64,000 nucleotides of DNA from Aquamicrobium zhengzhouense (GCF_016124105.1 NZ_JADGMQ010000001.1:302707-366706); one strand, 5' to 3'. Numbered from the stretch's first letter, positions 27,927 to 37,564 are shown. Notes: a model not told the origin generated them from the letters alone. A program made the numbers and translations.

Positions 27927-29384
27927 ATGCTTCAAAAAACAAGCCACTTCATGCGCCAGGCAAATCTGATCGATGGCGAGTGGGTGCAAGCCGATTCGGG
28001 CGCAACCATTGATGTCATCAACCCGGCTACAGGGCTTAAATTGGGCACAGTGCCCAAGGCGGGCCGTGCCGAAACGCGTCGCGCAATTGAAGCTGCCGAC
28101 CGCGCATTTCAGACGTTCAAAAAGACCTCCGCGCTTGAGAGGTCGAAGCTCCTCCGGAAACTCCACGATGCCATCCTGGACAATCAGGATGCGCTGGCTG
28201 AATTGCTGACGCTGGAGCAGGGCAAGTCACTCACAGAAGCCAAGGGTGAGGTCGGCTCGTCGGCCGCCTATGTGCTTTGGTTTGCGGAGGAAGCACGTCG
28301 CGCTTATGGTGATGTCGTGCCCAGCCCTTGGGCAGATCGCCGGATCATGGTGACGCGTGAGCCCGTCGGCGTCATTGGTGCTATCACCCCGTGGAACTTC
28401 CCGTCCTCGATGCTGGCGCGCAAAATCGCCCCGGCGATCGCTGCGGGATGCACAGCAGTCGTAAAGCCTGCCTCGCAAACTCCGTATTCCGGCCTCGCCT
28501 GGGGTGCTCTGTGCGAAGAAGTCGGGATCCCGAACGGCGTGGTCAATATCGTGACCGGTTCAGCTGGTGAAATCGGCGATGAGCTTTGCGAAAACCCGAT
28601 CATCAAGAAGATCACCTTCACCGGCTCCACGGAGGTCGGAAAGCTTTTGATCGCGAAGTCGGCTTCTACCGTAAAGAAGGTATCGATGGAGCTTGGAGGC
28701 AACGCGCCGTTCATCGTCTTCGACGATGCCGATCTGGACCGTGCTGTCGAAGGCGCGATGATGGCCAAATACCGCAACTCCGGACAGACCTGCGTGTGCA
28801 CCAACCGCTTCTTCGTTCAGGCGGGTATCTACGACCAGTTCGTAGCCAAGCTGGCCGAGGCTTCCAACCAACTCAAGGTTGGTCCTGGCGTGGAGGACGG
28901 TGTTCAGCAAGGGCCCCTCATCGATGAACGTGCGGTGGAAAAGGTGGAAGAGTTGATCGCCGATGCCACGTCCAAGGGCGGCAAGGTCGTCGCGGGCGGA
29001 AGCCGTCACGAGCTTGGCGGGTCATTCTTCCAGCCCACCGTCATCGCCGACGCGCAGCCTTCAATGAAGTTCATGAAGGAAGAGATCTTCGGTCCTGTGG
29101 CTCCGGTCTTCAAGTTCGAGACGGAGGAAGAGGCCGTAGCGCTGGCGAATGACACGGAATTTGGCCTCGCTTGCTACTTCTACACCAGCGACCTCGGTCG
29201 CGCTTTCCGGGTCATGGAAGGGCTCAAATATGGAATGGTCGGTGTAAATGAAGGCCTCATCACGACGCCTGAAGCACCGTTTGGCGGAGTCAAGGAATCA
29301 GGCCTTGGCCGCGAGGGCGGTCACCAGGGCATCGATGATTACCTTGACACCAAGTACGTCTGCATCGGCGGCCTAGGGCTCTAA
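27927..29384 (+). CDS. gabD: NAD(P)-dependent succinate-semialdehyde dehydrogenase
   Basis: The 485-residue aldehyde dehydrogenase carries GAITPWNFPSSMLARKIAPA, KVSMELGGNAPFIVFDDADL with the general-base glutamate near 255, and the nucleophilic cysteine in NSGQTCVCTNRFFVQ near 289. The paired cysteines of CVC are characteristic of GabD. It oxidises succinic semialdehyde to succinate in GABA breakdown. AGGAGG precedes the ATG. It lies one base before the next gene, forming an operon with it. Confidence 0.9.
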   Translation: MLQKTSHFMRQANLIDGEWVQADSGATIDVINPATGLKLGTVPKAGRAETRRAIEAADRAFQTFKKTSALERSKLLRKLHDAILDNQDALAELLTLEQGKSLTEAKGEVGSSAAYVLWFAEEARRAYGDVVPSPWADRRIMVTREPVGVIGAITPWNFPSSMLARKIAPAIAAGCTAVVKPASQTPYSGLAWGALCEEVGIPNGVVNIVTGSAGEIGDELCENPIIKKITFTGSTEVGKLLIAKSASTVKKVSMELGGNAPFIVFDDADLDRAVEGAMMAKYRNSGQTCVCTNRFFVQAGIYDQFVAKLAEASNQLKVGPGVEDGVQQGPLIDERAVEKVEELIADATSKGGKVVAGGSRHELGGSFFQPTVIADAQPSMKFMKEEIFGPVAPVFKFETEEEAVALANDTEFGLACYFYTSDLGRAFRVMEGLKYGMVGVNEGLITTPEAPFGGVKESGLGREGGHQGIDDYLDTKYVCIGGLGL

Positions 29385-29385
29385 G

Positions 29386-30405
29386 ATGCACCGGGAGACG
29401 TTCGGCACCACGGCCAATGGCGAAAAAGTCGAGCGGATCACGATAGAAGGAGGCGGGCTGTCAGCCCGCTTTCTCACATATGGCGCTGTGCTGCAGGATC
29501 TGCGCCTGGCTGGGCACGCGGCACCATTGGTGCTTGGTTTCGAGCGCCTTGAAGATTATGTCGCCCAGAAGTTTTACATCGGCGCTACGGTCGGGCGCTA
29601 TGCCAACCGCATTGCTGGCGGGGCCTTCCGATTGGATGGTGAGATTTACCAGACCGACCGGAACGACAGCATCAATACCCTGCATGGCGGTAGTAATGGT
29701 CTCGACCGGCGACTCTGGCAAATTGCGGATTTCGGACCGGATTTTCTCACCCTGACTGTCGCAGATCCTTCCGGCGCGATGGGGTTTCCCGGGACGGTAA
29801 AGATCGACTGCACGTTCTCCCTTGAGGAGAGGGGCAGGCTGTCGATCGAGATGTCCGCAACCACGGACCGGACGACACTGGTCAACCTTGCCCACCACTC
29901 CTATTTCAATCTGGACGATGGCGGGGCCGGCCATGCGTTGGATCATCGCCTGAAAATTGATGCGCTGGCCTATATGCCAGTTGATCAAGATTGCATCCCG
30001 ACAGGCGAGGTGCTGCCGGTTGCTGGAACGGATTTCGACTTTATGATGCCGCGACCCATTCGCCTTGGCGATACGGTCCACGCCAGCTACGACCACAATT
30101 TCTGCTTCGGCGCCGCGCGTGGACCCCTGCGGCAGATGGCGTGGGTTCAGGGAGCCGCGTCAGGGGTCGAGATGCAAGTGTGGTCCACGGAACCCGGCCT
30201 GCAATTCTACAGCGGCCAGTTTCCCGGTTTTCAAACACGCGGCCTTGAGGGGCGGCAGTACAGGACCCATGCAGGGTTCTGTCTTGAACCTCAGGTCTGG
30301 CCAGATTCGCCAAACCGTCCGTACTTTCCTCAAGCGATCCTTCGTCCGGGCGAGGTCTATCGGCAAGTCACGGAGTACCGGTTTCGCTCGCCCGACGAGG
30401 ATTGA
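29386..30405 (+). CDS. galM: Aldose 1-epimerase (mutarotase)
   Basis: The 339-residue protein has normal GalM length. The core contains FYIGATVGRYANRIAGGAFR, NTLHGGSNGLDRRLW with a catalytic-site histidine, NLAHHSYFNLDDGGAGH with the second histidine, and YDHNFCFG. It interconverts alpha and beta anomers of aldoses in the cytosol. It starts two bases after gabD, so it is cotranscribed, and it converges with the PfkB kinase gene with no gap. Confidence 0.88.
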   Translation: MHRETFGTTANGEKVERITIEGGGLSARFLTYGAVLQDLRLAGHAAPLVLGFERLEDYVAQKFYIGATVGRYANRIAGGAFRLDGEIYQTDRNDSINTLHGGSNGLDRRLWQIADFGPDFLTLTVADPSGAMGFPGTVKIDCTFSLEERGRLSIEMSATTDRTTLVNLAHHSYFNLDDGGAGHALDHRLKIDALAYMPVDQDCIPTGEVLPVAGTDFDFMMPRPIRLGDTVHASYDHNFCFGAARGPLRQMAWVQGAASGVEMQVWSTEPGLQFYSGQFPGFQTRGLEGRQYRTHAGFCLEPQVWPDSPNRPYFPQAILRPGEVYRQVTEYRFRSPDED

Positions 30406-31326
30406 TCAGCCTGCGAAAGCCTTCTGCAAGGCCTCGAATGGCGCCAGAGCGCCGCGTACCTGTACGACCGTAGCTGCAACGCGATGGCCGCAAAGTGCGG
30501 CTTCGAAAGGTGTTTTCCCGAGAATTCGGGCTGCGAGATAACCGCCGTTGAAGGAATCGCCGGCACCCGTCGTGTCGACTGGAGACGCTACATGCAGCGC
30601 TGGGAGCAATTCTTTCCTGCCGTCTGCTATGACAAGCGCGGGCTCTTCGCCGTTCTTAACAACGATCTCGTTGAGCCCCAGCGCAGCAAGGCGCTCAGCC
30701 GTAGCTTCGGGATTCTCGTCTCCGAAAAGTGCTTGCTCGTCCGGAAACGTCGGCAGTGCAATATCGGAAAGTCTCACTGCCTCGGCGATTGCCCGTTGTG
30801 CCTGCTCTTCCGAGGTCCAAAGACGTGGCCGGTAGTTGGGGTCAAACGCGATAAGGCTGCCGGCTTTCCTCGCGGTGCGGATAGCCTCAAAAAGATTGGC
30901 CCGAGCCGGGTCTTCCAGAATTGCCAAAGTGATTCCGGAAAAGTAGATAAGCTCTTTATTTTGAAGGCTTTTGCTTAGGAGGTCGAGATCGTCGGCAAGG
31001 CGACGTGCAGCTGAATCCCCACGCCAGTATGTAAAGGAACGCTCAGCTCCGGTAAGTGTAATGGCATAGAGGCCCGGGCGGGCACCGGGAATGCGCGGGC
31101 TTGCGGCAGTCCCGATATTGCTGGCGGCGAAGAAGTCGAGTTGTTGCGTCGAAAAGGGATCATCGCCGAATGCGCTGACATAGTCGGTAGGTTTATCGGC
31201 CGGAAGCAAGGCGCGTAGGGCCCAGTTCACGTTGAACGTGTCACCGGCGTGATTGAGTTTCCAGTCGCCAGTGCCGGTGCCTGATAGTTCCAGCATACAT
31301 TCGCCGATAGACGCGGTACCGTTCAT
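30406..31326 (-). CDS. kdgK: PfkB-family sugar kinase, probable 2-keto-3-deoxygluconate kinase
   Basis: About 306 residues from the ATG at 31326 (MNGTASIGECMLELSGTGTG); a start at 31368 would add an unrelated basic tail. Ribokinase-fold motifs are seen: GDTFNVNWALRALL in the substrate region and the ATP/catalytic motif VDTTGAGDSFNGGYLAARIL, with catalytic Asp near 250. The N-terminus GECMLEL resembles KDG kinases, which phosphorylate 2-keto-3-deoxygluconate for the Entner-Doudoroff pathway. Substrate assignment rests on this resemblance. Confidence 0.78.
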   Translation of the reverse strand: MNGTASIGECMLELSGTGTGDWKLNHAGDTFNVNWALRALLPADKPTDYVSAFGDDPFSTQQLDFFAASNIGTAASPRIPGARPGLYAITLTGAERSFTYWRGDSAARRLADDLDLLSKSLQNKELIYFSGITLAILEDPARANLFEAIRTARKAGSLIAFDPNYRPRLWTSEEQAQRAIAEAVRLSDIALPTFPDEQALFGDENPEATAERLAALGLNEIVVKNGEEPALVIADGRKELLPALHVASPVDTTGAGDSFNGGYLAARILGKTPFEAALCGHRVAATVVQVRGALAPFEALQKAFAG

Positions 31327-31411
31327 TCGATCAATCCTTGTGTAGTCCGCTGCGTGTCTACACCGCATTCAAAAACTGGCAAGGGGTTCTGCGCGATTGG
31401 GGAGAGCTGTC

Positions 31412-31843
31412 ATGAAGAAGTTTGTCTTGGTTGGCGTGGTTGCTGTCTGCGTCATCATCGCCGCGTTAATCGGTACACGGATGTTGACGCCCCCACCGGC
31501 GGAACTTGATCTGGCCAGATCCAAAACGTCCGTTAACGGCACGTATCTCGCTTCCATCGAGCCAGAAACGGAGCCTGTTTCAGTGGGGCCAGTGCACAAT
31601 TGGGTCCTGACGCTGGCAAGCGCCGACAGCACTCCGGCTGCGGGAGTCACCATTGAGGTTGATGGCGGGATGCCGGATCATGGTCATGGCTTGCCGACCG
31701 AGCCGCAGGTTTCGCGAGAGCTGGGCGATGGGCGGTACCTGGTTGAGGGTGTACGCTTCAACATGGGCGGCTGGTGGGAACTTACGTTCCAAATCGAAAG
31801 CGACGTGGGCAGCGACAGCGTCACTTTCAATCTCATGCTCTGA
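31412..31843 (+). CDS. FixH/YtkA-like membrane-anchored or exported protein
   Basis: The 143-residue protein starts MKKFVLVGVVAVCVIIAALI, one N-terminal membrane segment, followed by a periplasmic beta domain with VHNWVLTLASADSTPAAGVT, GGMPDHGHGLPTEPQVSREL and FNMGGWWELTFQIES. The MPDHGHG motif is typical of YtkA/FixH-type domains. The di-haem peroxidase gene starts 12 bases downstream, so the two are an operon. A possible metal or haem-handling role is inference. Confidence 0.7.
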   Translation: MKKFVLVGVVAVCVIIAALIGTRMLTPPPAELDLARSKTSVNGTYLASIEPETEPVSVGPVHNWVLTLASADSTPAAGVTIEVDGGMPDHGHGLPTEPQVSRELGDGRYLVEGVRFNMGGWWELTFQIESDVGSDSVTFNLML

Positions 31844-31855
31844 CAGTGATCTTCG

Positions 31856-33046
31856 ATGATCCGTCTTCATCTTGTTTCGTGCCTGATTGCTCTCGCCGCC
31901 TTGTCGGCCTGTTCTAGCGAGCCATTTTCGGACGACGAGAAAAAAATAATCGCCCAGCTTCGACTTTCAGAGCTTGGGTCGCTTGAGCCCGACCAAAGCA
32001 ACCGTTTTGCAGATGATCCGGCAGCGGCGGCGTTTGGTGCTAGGTTATTCGTCGATGCAAGACTCTCGGCTAATGGTTTGATTTCATGTGCGAGTTGCCA
32101 TGATCCGGAGCGGCAGTTTCAGGACGATGAGCCACTGGGGAAGGGCATAGGTACGAGCACGCGTCGAACTATGCCGCTCGCTGGCGCCGCGCATGGTGAC
32201 TGGTTCATGTGGGACGGTGCGAAGGACAGCCAGTGGGCACAGGCTTTGGTGCCGCTGGAAGATCCGCGCGAACATGGCTTCAGCCGTGCGGGCGTCGCGC
32301 AACTTATAGCGGAGGTTTACCGCACCGAATATGAGGCGGTGTTTGGCGCGCTGCCTGAGGTGGGCGGGCAGCCCGATCTACCTCAGCTTACATTATTGGA
32401 AAGGGATCAGAACCACACGCGCGGTGAAGCGGAACAGGACCAGATCAACCGGGTCTTTGCCAATGTAGGCAAGTCGCTAGCGGCCTTTCAGAGAACGATC
32501 AGCCTTGAGGCGACAAGGTTCGATCGGTACGCTGCGATTATCTCAGACGCAGTGGAAGCTGACGACCGTAACTCGTTCAATTCCTTGGAGATAGAGGGGT
32601 TAAAGCTCTTCATCGGCAAGGCGGGTTGCATCGAATGCCATAATGGGCCGAGGTTCACCGACGACTTTTTTCATAATACCGGCGTGCCGAGGCGAGATGA
32701 GGCGCCTGCGGATCCTGGCAGGTCAGCGGTTCTTGAGTCCGTCGTCGGCGATCCCTTTAATTGCCTCGGGCCTTATAGCGATGCACAGGCAGAGGAATGC
32801 CACGCGCTTCGGTTTATGGTTCGGGATGAGGCTGCGATGAAGGGTGCTTTCAAGACCCCGTCGTTGCGCGGTGTCGCAAGTCGCGCACCGTACATGCATG
32901 CTGGTCAACTCCAGACGCTTGAAGAAGTCATCCAGCACTATTCCGACGCGCCTGCCGCCAGCACTGGTACCAGCGAAATTGCGCCGATCACATTTACCGA
33001 TCGCGGTCGTGCAGCCCTTATCGCTTTTTTGAAGACGCTGGAGTGA
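31856..33046 (+). CDS. Di-haem cytochrome c peroxidase (CCP/MauG family), lipoprotein
   Basis: The 396-residue protein has a lipobox (ALSACSSE) with lipidation at Cys 19, then two c-type haem sites: CASCHDPERQF near residue 78 and CIECHNGPRF near 259. The C-terminal region KTPSLRGVASRAPYMHAGQL supplies the distal elements of bacterial CCP. It would reduce peroxide or oxidise a partner in the periplasm, tethered to a membrane by lipid. Lipidation is less usual in this family. It is paired with the FixH-like gene. Confidence 0.85.
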   Translation: MIRLHLVSCLIALAALSACSSEPFSDDEKKIIAQLRLSELGSLEPDQSNRFADDPAAAAFGARLFVDARLSANGLISCASCHDPERQFQDDEPLGKGIGTSTRRTMPLAGAAHGDWFMWDGAKDSQWAQALVPLEDPREHGFSRAGVAQLIAEVYRTEYEAVFGALPEVGGQPDLPQLTLLERDQNHTRGEAEQDQINRVFANVGKSLAAFQRTISLEATRFDRYAAIISDAVEADDRNSFNSLEIEGLKLFIGKAGCIECHNGPRFTDDFFHNTGVPRRDEAPADPGRSAVLESVVGDPFNCLGPYSDAQAEECHALRFMVRDEAAMKGAFKTPSLRGVASRAPYMHAGQLQTLEEVIQHYSDAPAASTGTSEIAPITFTDRGRAALIAFLKTLE

Positions 33047-33047
33047 G

Positions 33048-33500
33048 TTATCGGTCCTTGACCGTTTCCATGGCGACGTAGGTTGAGGTCTGTGCCACGT
33101 GCGGCAGTGCGGAAATGCGTTCGCCCAGCACCCGCCTATATGCGGCGATGTCTTTTGTCCGCACCTTTAGAATATAGTCAAAGCTCGCCGCGATCATGTG
33201 GCATTGCTCAACCTCCGCTATGGCCAGTACTGCACGGTTAAATGCATCGAGCGCTGTCGAGCGCGTGTCCGATAGCTTTACCTGCACAAATGCGACGTGA
33301 CCTTCGCCCATACGCTCGAGGTCGATGATCGCAGAGTAGCCGCGGATGAACCCTTCGCGCTCGAGTTTTTTGACGCGGGCCTGCACGGGCGTTTTTGACA
33401 GGCCGACTTTTGCGCCGAGCTCGGACGCGGATAGGCGCCCGTCTGCAGCGAGCGCCGCCAGGATATTTCGATCTATGCGGTCCAGTTGGTCTTCTGACAT
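33048..33500 (-). CDS. putR: Lrp/AsnC family regulator, probable PutR
   Basis: The 150-residue protein has an N-terminal helix-turn-helix (LDRIDRNILAALAADGRLSA, GLSKTPVQARVKKLEREGFI) and a C-terminal RAM ligand domain (VEQCHMIAASFDYILKVRTK). It is divergent from putA across 141 bases. In rhizobia and Agrobacterium the Lrp-type PutR activates putA in response to proline. The assignment rests on family plus this neighbourhood. Confidence 0.85.
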   Translation of the reverse strand: MSEDQLDRIDRNILAALAADGRLSASELGAKVGLSKTPVQARVKKLEREGFIRGYSAIIDLERMGEGHVAFVQVKLSDTRSTALDAFNRAVLAIAEVEQCHMIAASFDYILKVRTKDIAAYRRVLGERISALPHVAQTSTYVAMETVKDR

Positions 33501-33518
33501 GGCTGCGTGTGGTTCGTT

Positions 33519-33570
33519 ATGTTCAAAGCGTGAACATGTTATAGGTCGAACGGGCTATAGAGTCGAACGG
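33519..33570. promoter_or_regulatory. Candidate PutR operators in the putR-putA gap
   Basis: A perfect palindrome, ATGTTCA at 33519-33525 and TGAACAT at 33531-33537 with a five-base spacer, lies 18 bases before putR. A nine-base direct repeat GTCGAACGG follows at 33545-33553 and 33562-33570, spaced 17 bases apart. Lrp-type regulators bind such sites as multimers. Binding itself is inferred. Confidence 0.5.
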
Positions 33571-33641
33571 ATTGGGCGGATCGGCCGCCTGCGAGATGAT
33601 AGAGTGCTAGTAGTTCGTCTTAGCAACGTCAGGAGTTGCCA

Positions 33642-36600
33642 ATGTCGTCTCTCGAGAAGATCCGTCACATCATCCGTGAAAATTACCTTCCAGACGAAGC
33701 GGGCGCCGTTGAACGTCTGATCGGGGAGGCGCGGTTATCGGCCGACCAGCGTCGCTCGATATCCCGGCGCGGGGCTGATCTCGTCCGCGCGGTGCGAGGC
33801 GCGTCCAAGCCTGAGCTGATGGAAGTGTTCCTGGCGGAATACGGACTTTCCACCCGTGAGGGAGTCGCGTTGATGTGTCTGGCCGAAGCACTGCTGCGCG
33901 TGCCGGATGCAGAGACCGTTGACGATCTGATCCGCGACAAGATCGCACCGCACGATTGGTCAGCGCGGTCTGGTTCATCGGCTTCCATCTTCGTCAACGC
34001 TTCTACCTGGGCTCTCATGCTCACAGGCAAGGTGCTGGAGGAAGGCCAGGGCGGCATTGAAGGCACGTTGCGGGGAATGGTCCGCCGCCTCGGCGAGCCC
34101 GTAATCAGGCGCGCTGTGTCGGCAGCCATGCGGGAGATGGGAGAGCAGTTCGTTCTGGGCCGGACGATTGATGAAGCCATCAAGCGCGGACGGGAGTTCT
34201 CTCGGAAGGGATACACCTATTCCTTTGACATGTTGGGTGAGGCGGCCCGCACCGAAGCTGATGCCCTGCGGTATCACGAAGCGTATGCTGACGCGATTGC
34301 AACTCTTGCGGCGACGGCGACCTCGAAAGAGATCGCCGAAAATCACGGCATCTCGGTGAAGTTGTCGGCACTTCATCCGCGCTACGAGGCAATTCAAGCG
34401 GAAAAAACACTGCCCGTTCTGGCCGAAAGGCTCCTTTCGCTCGCGCTCGCGGCTCGTAACGCCGGGATAGGGCTGAACGTGGATGCCGAGGAGGCAGATC
34501 GTCTCGACCTTTCGTTGGAAGTCATAGAGCGTGTTTTGTCGGATCCAGGGCTCAATGGCTGGGATGGCTTTGGTGTGGTTGTGCAGGCTTATGGAACGCG
34601 GGCTGGCTATGTAATCGATTGGCTCTACGCGCTCGCCCAGACGCTGGACCGAAAGATCATGGTCCGACTGGTGAAGGGCGCGTATTGGGACACCGAGATC
34701 AAGCGCGCCCAGGTGCTAGGTCTTTCAGGCTATCCCGTATTCACGCGCAAGCGAAACACTGACATCTCGTACATCGCCAATGCGCGGAAGCTGCTTGGCA
34801 TGACCAACCGGATTTACCCGCAGTTCGCGACCCATAATGCGCATACCGTCGCAGCCATCCTCGAGATGGCCGAAGACGAAAAGTCTTTCGAATTCCAACG
34901 ACTGCATGGGATGGGTGAGGCTCTTCATGATGAGGTGCGGCGAGCAGAGAACACGCGCTGCCGGATTTATGCGCCCGTAGGAGCGCATTCGGACCTGCTT
35001 GCCTACCTCGTTCGAAGGCTTCTTGAAAACGGCGCAAATTCGTCCTTCGTCCATCAGATTGTGGACAAGTCCGTTGAACCCGAGACGATCGCGGCGGACC
35101 CCTTCGAGGCGCACAAGGATGGCCCCGCAGCCAATCTTGCGATAGCGCGTCCGCGCGACATTTTCGGTTCCGAACGGCTTGGTGCAGCGGGCTATGACCT
35201 CAATGATGCACGGACGTTGGAGCAAATTCAGGCAGGGCAGCGGGCTTTCGCAGCCCCCTACCGTTGGAGTGCTGGAGAGGGCAACGTTCGCCGCGAGATC
35301 GTAAACCCGGCAATTCCGGATGAGGTTGTTGGCGAGTGTTACGAGGCTGACGCGGTGGCAGTTGAGAGGGCCGTCGATGTCGCCCTTGCGGCGCAGCCCG
35401 CTTGGGAGCGGCTGCCGGTGTCGGAGCGGGCGACCGCCTTGCGTAGGGCCGCTGATCTTTACGAAGAAAATACAGCTGAACTCCTGGCTCTGTGCACGCG
35501 GGAGGCCGGTAAAACCCTCGGCGATGCAGTCGCAGAATTGCGCGAGGCAGTCGACTTCCTTCGCTATTACGCCAACCGGGCATTGCAGGAAAAACCCGGT
35601 ACAATTGCCCGTGGGGTTATTGCCTGCATCTCTCCTTGGAATTTTCCGCTGGCAATCTTCACTGGCCAGGTTGCAGCCGCGCTTGTTACGGGCAACGCGG
35701 TTGTGGCTAAACCCGCCGAGCAGACACCGCTGATTGCGGCTCGCGCGGTGGCATTGATGCAGGAGGGGGGCGTCCCACACGATGTGCTTCAGCTGCTTCC
35801 TGGTGACGGCCCATCTGTTGGCGCACCGCTGACCGCTGATCCAAGAATTGCTGGCGTTTGTTTCACCGGTTCCACCGAGGTCGCGCGGATCATCGAGCGC
35901 CAGCTCGCAAATACCGCTGCTCCAGATGCGATGCTCATTGCCGAGACGGGCGGACTGAATGCGATGCTGGTCGATTCGACCGCGCTGCCTGAGCAGGCGG
36001 TCCGGGATGTGGTCGCATCCGCCTTCCAGAGCGCGGGCCAGCGCTGTTCGGCTCTTCGGGTCCTTTACGTGCAAAAAGATGTCGAGGTCAAAGTGCTCGA
36101 CATGCTGAAGGGGGCGATGAGCACGCTGACGCTTGGAGATCCATGGGATGTGGCTACTGATGTCGGTCCGGTGATCGATGATCAGGCACGCAATGATCTC
36201 CTTGCCTATTGTCGCCAGCAAGAGGCCGCCGGGCGCCTGATCGCGAAACTTGAGACGAACAAGGACGGCAGATTTGTTCCGCCGCACATCTTCCGTGTCG
36301 ACGGCATCGCGGAGATGGACCGCGAAATGTTTGGCCCAATCCTTCACGTCGCGACCTTCGACGCAGAGGATCTCGACGATGTCATCAAAGATATAAATGC
36401 GAAGGGCTATGGGCTGACATTCGGGTTGCATACGCGGATTGATGAACGCGTGCAGCGGATCGTTGATGGCGTTGAGGCGGGAAACATATACGTCAACCGT
36501 AACCAGATCGGCGCTGTTGTGGAATCACAACCGTTCGGGGGCGAGGGGCTATCGGGCACCGGGCCGAAGGCGGGTGGGCCTCACTATCTGAACAGGTTTC

Positions 36601-37238
36601 GCAAACGCCCTGCAAAGGCTGACACGCCGCGCACACAAGGTTTACCCGTAAGCCTGCGTATGCTGCAGGATCATCTCCGGGTCGCATCTCAACAGGGGTG
36701 GGAGGAGCGACATGACCGAATTGCCATTTTGCGCAAACACCTCAGAGGGAAGGCGACAGAGGCAATGACCGCGGCGGCAGCGCTGGATGTAGGTCCAATC
36801 GATCTTCCGGGCCCGACGGGGGAGAGCAATATGCTTCGCCTTGCGCCTCGGGGGCGGGTGCTTTGCCTTGGGACAGATGCTGACGCGCTTCTTGCGCAGG
36901 TGATTCAGGCGTTGGCGGTAGGCAATTCGGTGCTGGCGGTCGCTCCGGGCGCCCACAAGGCCCTCGAGCCATTGTTGGGCAAGGGGCTGCCGCTTGAGGC
37001 TTTGGACGGGATGGCCGCAGACGAGCATCTTGCCACGCTGGACGTCGACCTGGTCGCGCTGGTCGCAGATGCGGAAGAGCTGCGAGCAGTGCGAAAGGTA
37101 CTTGCTGAACGAGATGGCCCGATTATCCGGCTGGTGACACAACCCATTGAGCCATCCGCGTACGCGGTTGAGCGAGCTGTCTGCGTCGACACGACGGCAG
37201 CCGGTGGAAATGCAAGCCTCCTAGCTGCAGCGGAATAA
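33642..37238 (+). CDS. putA: Bifunctional proline dehydrogenase / P5C dehydrogenase PutA
   Basis: The protein has 1198 residues from the ATG at 33642, six bases after AGGAG. The proline dehydrogenase barrel (about 150-480) includes YSFDMLGEAARTEADALRYH and MVRLVKGAYWDTEIKRAQ. The aldehyde dehydrogenase domain (about 500-990) has CISPWNFPLAIFTGQVAAAL, the glutamate in LIAETGGLNAMLVDST and the nucleophile in FQSAGQRCSALRVLY near 800. A further domain of about 180 residues follows. No N-terminal ribbon-helix-helix is present, so this form cannot repress its own gene, consistent with the separate putR. It channels proline to glutamate at the membrane. Confidence 0.95.
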   Translation: MSSLEKIRHIIRENYLPDEAGAVERLIGEARLSADQRRSISRRGADLVRAVRGASKPELMEVFLAEYGLSTREGVALMCLAEALLRVPDAETVDDLIRDKIAPHDWSARSGSSASIFVNASTWALMLTGKVLEEGQGGIEGTLRGMVRRLGEPVIRRAVSAAMREMGEQFVLGRTIDEAIKRGREFSRKGYTYSFDMLGEAARTEADALRYHEAYADAIATLAATATSKEIAENHGISVKLSALHPRYEAIQAEKTLPVLAERLLSLALAARNAGIGLNVDAEEADRLDLSLEVIERVLSDPGLNGWDGFGVVVQAYGTRAGYVIDWLYALAQTLDRKIMVRLVKGAYWDTEIKRAQVLGLSGYPVFTRKRNTDISYIANARKLLGMTNRIYPQFATHNAHTVAAILEMAEDEKSFEFQRLHGMGEALHDEVRRAENTRCRIYAPVGAHSDLLAYLVRRLLENGANSSFVHQIVDKSVEPETIAADPFEAHKDGPAANLAIARPRDIFGSERLGAAGYDLNDARTLEQIQAGQRAFAAPYRWSAGEGNVRREIVNPAIPDEVVGECYEADAVAVERAVDVALAAQPAWERLPVSERATALRRAADLYEENTAELLALCTREAGKTLGDAVAELREAVDFLRYYANRALQEKPGTIARGVIACISPWNFPLAIFTGQVAAALVTGNAVVAKPAEQTPLIAARAVALMQEGGVPHDVLQLLPGDGPSVGAPLTADPRIAGVCFTGSTEVARIIERQLANTAAPDAMLIAETGGLNAMLVDSTALPEQAVRDVVASAFQSAGQRCSALRVLYVQKDVEVKVLDMLKGAMSTLTLGDPWDVATDVGPVIDDQARNDLLAYCRQQEAAGRLIAKLETNKDGRFVPPHIFRVDGIAEMDREMFGPILHVATFDAEDLDDVIKDINAKGYGLTFGLHTRIDERVQRIVDGVEAGNIYVNRNQIGAVVESQPFGGEGLSGTGPKAGGPHYLNRFRKRPAKADTPRTQGLPVSLRMLQDHLRVASQQGWEERHDRIAILRKHLRGKATEAMTAAAALDVGPIDLPGPTGESNMLRLAPRGRVLCLGTDADALLAQVIQALAVGNSVLAVAPGAHKALEPLLGKGLPLEALDGMAADEHLATLDVDLVALVADAEELRAVRKVLAERDGPIIRLVTQPIEPSAYAVERAVCVDTTAAGGNASLLAAAE

Positions 37239-37249
37239 CAGGGAGGGGC

Positions 37250-37564
37250 TCATGCCCCTTCCACAATCGAAAAGCCTTCATAAACAGGCGGTTCCAGATA
37301 GAGCGATTTCTGATCGCCCGCCTGGCGATGGGACTGCCGAAAATTCTGCGACCGCATCCAGTCGACAAAGTGAGCTTCGCTCTCCCAGACAGAGTGGGAC
37401 ACATAGAGCGTAAAGCCTCCGGTCTCATTTTGTTTGCCCCGAAGGAGGTGAAAGTCACGAAAACCCGGTGTTTCGTGCAGTCGCGAATCGCGCGTTTTCC
37501 AGACCGTTTCAAATTCCTGTTCCGCTTCGATGCGGACCCTGAAGCGGTTCATGGCGAAGTACAT
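37250..37564 (-). CDS. hmuQ: ABM-domain haem-degrading monooxygenase, HmuQ-like
   Basis: 104 residues from the ATG at 37564, which has a GGAGG ribosome site five bases away. A start at 37624 would add 20 residues running across the operator region. The protein reads MYFAMNRFRVRIEAEQEFE and includes TPGFRDFHLLRG and LYVSHSVWESEAHFVDWMRS, matching IsdG/HmuQ proteins that open haem in the cytosol to release iron. Divergence from hemP and nearby rirA supports a haem-iron role. Confidence 0.78.
   Translation of the reverse strand: MYFAMNRFRVRIEAEQEFETVWKTRDSRLHETPGFRDFHLLRGKQNETGGFTLYVSHSVWESEAHFVDWMRSQNFRQSHRQAGDQKSLYLEPPVYEGFSIVEGA

Noticed and set aside
34725-36431. 568-codon antisense frame inside putA
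   Set aside because: A GC-rich shadow of a well-conserved enzyme gene with no motifs of its own.
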